This document shows positions 55,969-64,000 of a stretch of 64,000 nt of DNA, in pieces. This stretch comes from Antennarius striatus. Its lineage: Eukaryota; Chordata; Actinopteri; Lophiiformes; Antennariidae. Below the pieces are notes generated by a model. It had not been told where the DNA came from, ran no database searches, and saw nothing but the letters and a program-made list of their open reading frames with translations. The stretch covers positions 5,028,501 to 5,092,500 of the forward strand of contig NC_090781.1 of NCBI RefSeq assembly GCF_040054535.1. The letters run 5' to 3'. The stretch's first letter is position 1; the number at the start of each line of letters is the position of its first letter. A program made the position numbers and the translations under genes.

Positions 55969-56817
55969 CTTCTTTTCCTTTCCGCTTTTCCCTTCAGGGG
56001 TTGCCACAGCGAATCAATTGCCGCCATATAACCCCGTCTTCTGCATCCACTTCTCTCACACCAACTACTGAACCTCCTCTTTGGTCTTCCTCTTGGCCTC
56101 CTGCCTGGCAGTTCATATATTCACTATCTCTCCTCTGGACATGTCCAAACCATCTCCGTCTGGCCTCTCTGACTTTATCTCCAAAACCTCTAACATGTGC
56201 TGTCCCTCTGATGTACTCATTCCTGATCCTATCCATCCTGGTCACTCCCAGAGAGAACCTCAGCATCTTCATCTCTGCTACCTCCAGCTCTGCCTCCTGT
56301 CTTTTCCTCAGTGACACTGTCTCTAGACCAAACAACATCGCTGGTCTCACCACAGTTTTGTACACCTTTCCTTTCATTTTAGCTGAAACTCTTCTATCAC
56401 ACATCATACCTGACACTTTTCTCCACCTGTTCCATCCTGCCTGTACATGCTTCTTCACCTCTTTTCCACACTCTCCATCATAGTCCATGGAGATTCCTGT
56501 CTAACCTTGTCTGTCAGCCTGTCCATCACCATAGCGAACAAGAAGGGGCTCAGCGCTGATCCCTGATGCAGTCCCAACTCCACCTTTAACTCTTCTGTCA
56601 CACCTACAGCACACCTCACAAAAACACAATGCAGCTCAGTCTGGCCTTCTCTGTGCTTCTCTATCAACATCCTCAAAGCAAATACTGCATCTGTAGTACT
56701 CTTTTTTGGCATGAAACCATAGTGCTGCTCACAAATGCTCACTTTTGCCCTTAGTCTAGCTTCCACTACTCTTTCCCATAACTTCATTATATGGCTCATC
56801 AGCTTCATTCCTCTGTA
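55969..56817 (-). mobile_element. RTE-like LINE, truncated and internally deleted, 18-bp target duplication
   Basis: AGTTTTTATTTTTGGATA occurs at 55951-55968 and 56818-56835, an exact 18-bp target duplication. The reverse strand reads LMSHIMKLWERVVEARLRAK, YGFMPKKSTTDAVFALRMLI and [20 protein letters not shown]. It then jumps, without the FADD catalytic region, to [20 protein letters not shown] and ends with the [20 protein letters not shown] part. The 3' tail matches 35121. It is dead. Confidence 0.88.
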
Positions 56818-57282
56818 AGTTTTTATTTTTGGATATGTGGCCATGTACCATCTTTATGGTCTGCAATCATCTTGAGTTCTGTGGTTATTGATGCTCTGCT
56901 CTAGACATCAACTGAAAAGATTTACTGTATATTTTAGTCTCGACCAACAGAGATGCATCAAGGCCCTACTCTGACAAACAGAGCTCTCCTGCTATTTCAC
57001 ATTGCAGTGATAGATCAACATCATGTCATTATTGTGATTTTCCTCAGGAAATGCAATGTATTTGTCACTGAGAGAAGTGTATTCGTCAATGACAGCTGGT
57101 CAATTTTTATGATAGAAATGAGAAGCAGAAGCAGCCAACTTTTGTTTTCATTTTCATATTATTGTGGAGATTTCTTTTTCAAATGATAGATGTCTTCATG
57201 AGAACTCTGAACTTCTGTTTCGCTACTGTTTTGTTGTTCTGGTCCTGTTCATAGAAAGTTGTTTTTTTTTAGTATTTACCCT

Positions 57283-57358
57283 AAGTCAGCTGGGATAAGC
57301 TCCAGCTCCCCGCAACCCGCCACAGCAGCTGAAGCGGTATAGAAGACGAATGAATGAA
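57283..57358 (+). repeat. SINE-like 3' tail fragment
   Basis: CAGCTGGGATAAGCTCCAGC followed by TCCCCGCAACCCGCC and ending GAATGAATGAATA equals the 3' end of the family at 43174. Confidence 0.6.
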
Positions 57359-57374
57359 TAATCCAAACTGATTG

Positions 57375-57390
57375 CCCCCCCCCCCCCCCC
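57375..57390 (+). repeat. Poly(C) tract
   Basis: Sixteen C in a row followed by GCC and a poly(A) stretch. The length may be unreliable because such tracts are hard to sequence. Confidence 0.9.
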
Positions 57391-57881
57391 GCCAAAAAAA
57401 CCCCACACTAATCTTTCCCTCACCCTATAACAATAGTTTTTATCATTCTAGGTTTCTGAACCACTTAAATGAAATAATTGTTTATTTGACTCATCATTAT
57501 GATGAGTCAAATATTTTTTGATGGGTTCAAAAATCGATCCTATTATTCATCTTTTCATCAGAGATTTACATTGTCTTGTGACCCCTGTAGGAGGATTTAA
57601 ACTCTACTTTAGGAGTCTCTACTTCACAGCTGTCTTTTATTTTGCTTTTTATTGCTTGGCTTGACCATATTTCATATTGCACTGCAGAGACTGTGATGAA
57701 ATGCTCAAATGAAGACACAGTGCTGAGCAACAGGGTCAGAAAGGTCGTCAAAATATTAAATGCTTTTATCCACTGGAGTAACATTGTTCTTAAATTTTAA
57801 AAGACCGAAATGTGTGGCTGTAGCGTCACATTTTATTCTATAGAAGCCACCTTCAATATATCAATGTAGTGTTTGTTTGAC
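57391..57881 (+). other. Intergenic, no recognisable feature
   Basis: A short inverted repeat GACTCATCATTATGATGAGTC is seen at about 57488-57508. Otherwise nothing is recognised. Confidence 0.4.
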
Positions 57882-58009
<128 letters not shown>

Positions 58010-58243
58010 AGTGGAGGCCTAGGTTTGTGTTGTCCTTGTGGACAGGAAGAACGCCGCTGAGAAAGGGGGTGCATAAGTGTGCCTCTTGCTTGTACAGCTT
58101 AAGGGAGGTGTACTTGTGTTCTGTGATATATACACACCCACATGCGTCACACACATGCACACTTAATCTACTGGGTGGGTACTGAGAATGCCTAAAGCAG
58201 GATGCTGAGCCCAGGAGGAAGCCCTGTTCAGAACAGCCCAGTT

Positions 58244-58273
58244 TGTGTGTGTTTGTGTGTGTGTGTGTGTGCG

Positions 58274-58345
<72 letters not shown>

Positions 58346-58347
58346 TG
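58244..58347 (+). repeat. (GT)n microsatellite, slightly interrupted
   Basis: GT units with a few GTTT and GC interruptions at the ends. Confidence 0.9.
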
Positions 58348-58494
58348 CTATATTAAACACTTGGACACAGGGCCATCGATTATTTAGGAGACACAAAGAA
58401 GAAACAACATAATCAGATAGACAACCACTGGTGTGTACCCAGAAAGACTGCAGAGTATTCAAGCAAATTTGGAAGAAAAACTGAAGTTCAAATC

Positions 58495-59185
58495 CCCACT
58501 TATATATTTGAATAAGTTCACTTGAAAATCTCATGCTGTCACGCTGTCAACACCTCCACCCACTACCTGTCAATCAAGCGCCCAACCAATCACGGCGCCC
58601 AACCAATCATGGCGCATCTACCAGAAGGAATCACTTGAACAATATGGCATAAGGCATCTGCTTTGTGAGTAGAAGAAATAACTATACATGGAATTCCCAG
58701 GTAACATAATTTTACTGTGTCATAACTGTTCCAACAATTTTCATGTTTTTGAGCAGAGAGTCCAAACAGCAGGAACGAGACAGAAAACAACAACAAATTC
58801 TGAGTGAAACTAGCTGGCTAGCATGAACAGTCTATCCAGCTATGGTTTCCATTTGGCATGTGACAATCGATGTAGTATCCAAAGTGCTCCTCGGGCATCT
58901 GACAATAACAGTCTTTAAAGTAACTACAAACAGTTCTGTTCATGTAGTCAGCTTACAGAAATATCACTTCTCTAAAATATTTTTTCCACTTGCTCTTTTG
59001 ACAGTTGCCTTTTCCTTTAACGTTAGCTGCTAATGACACAAAGTCATTATGTCACCAAGTTGATTTTTGACTATGTTGGGTGCGCTTGGTTTATAATACC
59101 GATACAATTGTTTTCATATGTTTAGTATGAAGTCTGATATTATTGTTTTATCATGGAATTTTCACAGGTTCCCACCAGTTTGATT
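58495..59185 (+). repeat. Interspersed repeat family A, outer module without the inner module
   Basis: Starts TATATATTTGAATAAGTTCA, has CAACCAATCACGGCGCCC, GGAATCACTTGAACAATATG, CTCCTCGGGCATCTGACAAT and ends GGAATTTTCACAGGTTCCCA. The inner TTGTTGCGGTTACG block present at 4262-4690 is absent here, so this copy shows the outer module alone. No coding frame. Confidence 0.65.
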
Positions 59186-60857
59186 TATAAGGAAATAAGC
59201 ACACATGTAAGATCAGGAAACTGCCACGTATGAAAAGGTTATGGTTAGGGTCAACTAGTCTGCAAGCACAGAGTGAAATATGAATAACAACTAAGCAGAT
59301 GCAGAACTCTGACTTAAGGTAATGAATGCACTTTTTATATAACTAAAAAAGTTTATGAATAAACAGCAAAAAGGCTAAAAGTAATGATCCATCCATCTAT
59401 CCATCCACATTCCTGTAGACAGCTGCTCATCTACCTTGCAAGTCGCGGGTATTTTATAAACCTGATCGTAAAAAATTCAGTTCAACGGCAGCACAAGTGA
59501 GAATACTGTATGTCCACTGGTGTCAGTAAGGTTATCTGAGTTCGTATGAAGATTCATCAAATAACTGACTGGAATTAATATTCTTTGATCCTCAAATTAA
59601 AATTCTAGGATCAAAGAAAATCATGGTAAAATCTCAACTGCTCACATGCCAGTATAATGTCCTTTAAGGAATAAATTTGTTTACCGCTCTCCATGAATGC
59701 ACACCCTCCAGCAAGACAAACGACACGTATCCTCTCCATGTGACACCCTCTCAGGACAGCCAGAGCTCCATATCCTTTCCAGGATCCCTCAGCTTGAAAA
59801 CCTACATCCTTTTGGCTGTTGTGAGGGAAGCTAGCGTCAGAGAGACTCTCCGCTCCACAACAGGTAATATCCCAACTCAAAACCTCTGTGCCGAAGACTG
59901 AAATATCCAAGCACTGCGCTAAACTTTTTGATCTTAGGCTCGGGAAATATTTCTATTAGGTAAGAGCTTAATTTGAAAATAATGCACATATAAACTAGTA
60001 CACATTGCAGTGACATTTATATACTTTACAAATTGCTGATAAAACTAAAGCTTTGTGTTTGTTTTCTAGTCTTCTAGGTGCATTCTTTTCCTACCTGACC
60101 TACAAATTTACCAAAAGACCAGAGGGAAGACAATATAATACTTTTTCTCTGACGCCCCGGTCAAAGTGTGAGAGGAACAGACAGCACCAAGATAAAAAAA
60201 TAACAAAAAGGAGAAAAGGCAACAATGATGGAATTGAGGATCCAGCTAATCCCAACAGGGGAAATCATCCTTCCTCCAGGGAAGAATGGAGAAAACTACT
60301 GCAACAACTGCAAGGTCAGTTCACACGCAATGGTCAGGTCTGACGTGAGATCTGGACTCAGATTTTTCCAATTTTTCTTCATTCCAACGGGTTTTTATGT
60401 TGTTCAGTTGGTAGAAATTTATTCTTGATATAGAAGAGGTTAGAAGACTCATTTACCATGGGGACAGATTTTCTTATTGTCAACACTTATGTTCTTTGTA
60501 ATGTAACTTGTGTTGATAAATTAAATCAACTTTGACTATAGAATACAATTTAATGACACAAGCCTTAAGCAGTGTTCTCAGAAGTACAGTAAGGCGTGTT
60601 AAGTATACATGCAAAAATAAGCCAGTCCTGTGGACTAATTAATTCAGTCGAAAGTCGATGGAATTTAACTACAGTCATGATAGAGGACTGAGTAAATCTG
60701 TTACTGAAATGTATAGTTTTTGACCAGACTGGCTCAGTATGTGTCATCAGAGGGGTGTTCTCACATTGGTCCTCTTAAAGTCCAAGTATTAAACATTGAT
60801 CAATGATGAAGAGGCCTGTTATTTAGGCTGTAGAAAGAGACAGAATAGATGTGCTTA
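59186..60857 (+). other. Intergenic; two possible but unrecognised coding segments
   Basis: Mostly featureless. Two open frames at 59677-59863 and 60078-60315 are flanked by plausible donor/acceptor signals with compatible phase, but show no recognised family (see findings). No transposon ends were identified. Confidence 0.25.
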
Positions 60858-60891
60858 CAACTTTTTGTTTTGGAAGCAAAACAAAAAGTTG
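60858..60891 (+). repeat. Perfect inverted repeat, 15-bp arms, 4-base loop
   Basis: CAACTTTTTGTTTTG, loop GAAG, then CAAAACAAAAAGTTG, the exact reverse complement. No T-run or gene end nearby assigns a role. Confidence 0.85.
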
Positions 60892-62450
<1,559 letters not shown>

Positions 62451-62497
62451 CTAGACAGAGTAGTGTTGGTTTGAGATGAGTCGTTCACCCCCCCCTC

Positions 62498-62542
62498 TGG
62501 CAGTGAGGCTGCATTACATTCTGTAATGCAGCCTCACTGCCA
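62498..62542 (+). repeat. Perfect inverted repeat, 21-bp arms, 3-base loop
   Basis: TGGCAGTGAGGCTGCATTACA (62498-62518), loop TTC, and the exact reverse complement (62522-62542). It lies 47 bases after a long (TG)n run. Neither a MITE nor a known small RNA could be assigned. Confidence 0.9.
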
Positions 62543-64000
62543 AGCCTTACTTATGTGAACCTCATGTTTTTCATGTGTGCCTCATGGGTCGTGGGTGGCT
62601 GGTCCAGGTCACCTTCTCACTGGCGACACATGTTGTGTAACTCTGAAACACTGCATGGAAAAACAGAGAGCCTACTGTGGAATGTTTTCTTTCTTCTTGA
62701 CATGCTATTTACAGCAAACTGAAACAGATGCACACTACCAAGGTACCACTGATGTCACCGCTTCAGGATCTTTAGCTTTGGAGTACAGTTTAGCCCAAAT
62801 TGTAATTTGTTCTATGAAACTGCACAGCCAACTTCACCAGGACTCCTTGTCAGAAGTCTGAGATCTCACCTTCCTCACTAAATTAAAATGAAATAAAACA
62901 AAACAATCAAACAAACAAAAAACAACCAAAACAAAAAGACAAATAAGAGTCGTATTCCAGGTAACAAGTAAGTTCTTGTCAGTGTCGTCTCGCATCACAA
63001 ATAAGGTCCTTTAAAACATACTGGAGTCTCTGGACTTTTGGAAAATTGCTTTCTGGGACAATGTTGAACTTTTGTGATGCTCCTGAAATGTCTTTTTAGA
63101 CTAAGAATCTTTGACCCGCCAGCAGCACAGGAGTGAGACGATGGCGACTGAATTTTAACTGTATATGAACCTCATGCTTTTCATGTGTGGGCATGTGAGT
63201 TTTGTCCATTTTAGAGACAATGGATCTGGAAATAAAGCATTTTAAAATAATGATCACATCAATGTGGTTCCAAACGGCAAATTTTCACAGTGTCGTCTTG
63301 AGGAGTAATTAATAAATAATTAATAATAAAAACTAAATACAACTACTAATGATAATAACAAGAATATGGATTAGGAAAACTTACATTTATGTATTATTTC
63401 ATGCAGACTGCTTTCTATGATTTTAATAACAAAAGTGTTAAACGACTATCAACACAACTTAATCCAAAAACTGTCAATTATTTTTAAATCTTTTTTGTTT
63501 TTGAATGCTCATTTGAAATAGAGCTTTCAAGTGACTCTGAAGGTTTGTCATCTCCCCCACAGAATAAACCCTAAACACATCCACTCTTCTAGCCTCACGG
63601 TGTGGGACACTGACACGGAGTCAGCGTGGACTCCGTGACCTTGAAGGCGCTCCTCCCTCCTGTGCATGGAGGTGCAGTACCGTCCTGCGTGACGGCAGAG
63701 GGGAGTGGAATCATTGGAGTGGAATGATTTAAACATAAACAGGCGTTTACACTCCCACGATGGTGGGGTACACTGCAGCCGGGTCACATCTATTGCAGCC
63801 CACGATGAAGGGAAACACGAATTCATGACGTGTGAAAGTTTTCAGATTGTTGTTTCATTTATTTAGTATTTACGTGCTCTCTGTTCCTCTCTAGGTTCAG
63901 TCAAGAAACGTGGACAGGTTGAAAGTTTTGCTCTAAAAACGTTTTTCCACCTGAGCTGAACTGATTTGTTTGTTGTTTATATTTATCCGATTGTTAATAT
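62543..64000 (+). other. Intergenic, no confident gene
   Basis: A 92-codon reverse-strand frame at 63548-63826 and a 25-codon + strand segment after a CCCCCACAG acceptor near 63562 are open but match no family I recognise. Nothing else is supported. Confidence 0.35.

Noticed and set aside
62498..62542. A known microRNA of the 17p13.3 region such as miR-22
   Set aside because: The arm sequence does not match miR-22 or the other microRNAs I know from that region, and the hairpin is shorter than a normal precursor.
63548..63826. 92-codon reverse frame and a 25-codon + strand segment after CCCCCACAG as exons of a further gene
   Set aside because: Neither has a recognised family or a supported partner exon, and the acceptor's pyrimidine tract is short.

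Overview
The window is nuclear DNA from a vertebrate, almost certainly a teleost fish. The host genes are interrupted by GT–AG introns. The intergenic and intronic DNA is packed with element types typical of fish: a Rex3/RTE-like LINE, an R4/Dong/Rex6-like LINE with a restriction-like endonuclease, CR1/L2/Rex1-group LINEs, Tigger/pogo and hAT DNA transposons, MITEs, and very long CA/GT and TA microsatellites. I cannot name the species.

Only two host protein-coding genes are well supported, both on the + strand. crk (three coding exons, 744-8146) encodes the SH2-SH3-SH3 adaptor CRK. ywhae (six coding exons, 12578-41056) encodes 14-3-3 epsilon. All splice junctions are GT–AG with matching phases, and the predicted products are 315 and 255 residues. 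The order crk then ywhae in one orientation matches the neighbouring CRK and YWHAE genes of human 17p13.3, so this is an old conserved block. Both proteins are phosphorylation-dependent signalling adaptors, but nothing here shows that they are co-regulated.

Layout. 1-743: 5' flank. 744-8146: crk, with a 5.9 kb intron 2 holding several repeats. 8147 to about 11040: probable crk 3' UTR. 11041-12577: short intergenic stretch with one MITE. 12578-41056: ywhae. Its intron 1 (10.6 kb) holds a hAT element with an 8-bp target duplication, a long-TIR MITE and a full-length but dead Tigger element. Its intron 5 (14.6 kb) holds an antisense LINE with an intact 1005-codon ORF nested in a DNA element, then Rex3-like, L2-like and RTE-like LINE fragments, a SINE-like repeat and two MITEs. 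41057 to about 42100: probable ywhae 3' UTR. 42100-64000: gene-poor repeat-rich DNA. It contains two R4-type LINE copies sitting in (TA)n, one of them split by a 900-bp LTR-like insertion, plus an internally deleted LINE inside a MITE, more RTE and SINE-like copies, and long simple repeats. No confident host gene was seen there.

The most notable observations are mobile-element architectures with readable insertion history, an NRF1-type consensus at the 5' ends of two related LINE copies, a tRNA-like head at the 5' end of the R4-type LINE, perfect or near-perfect hairpins, and a possible CRK-I-type alternative splice donor that would give an altered tail. I found no convincing wholly new biological system.
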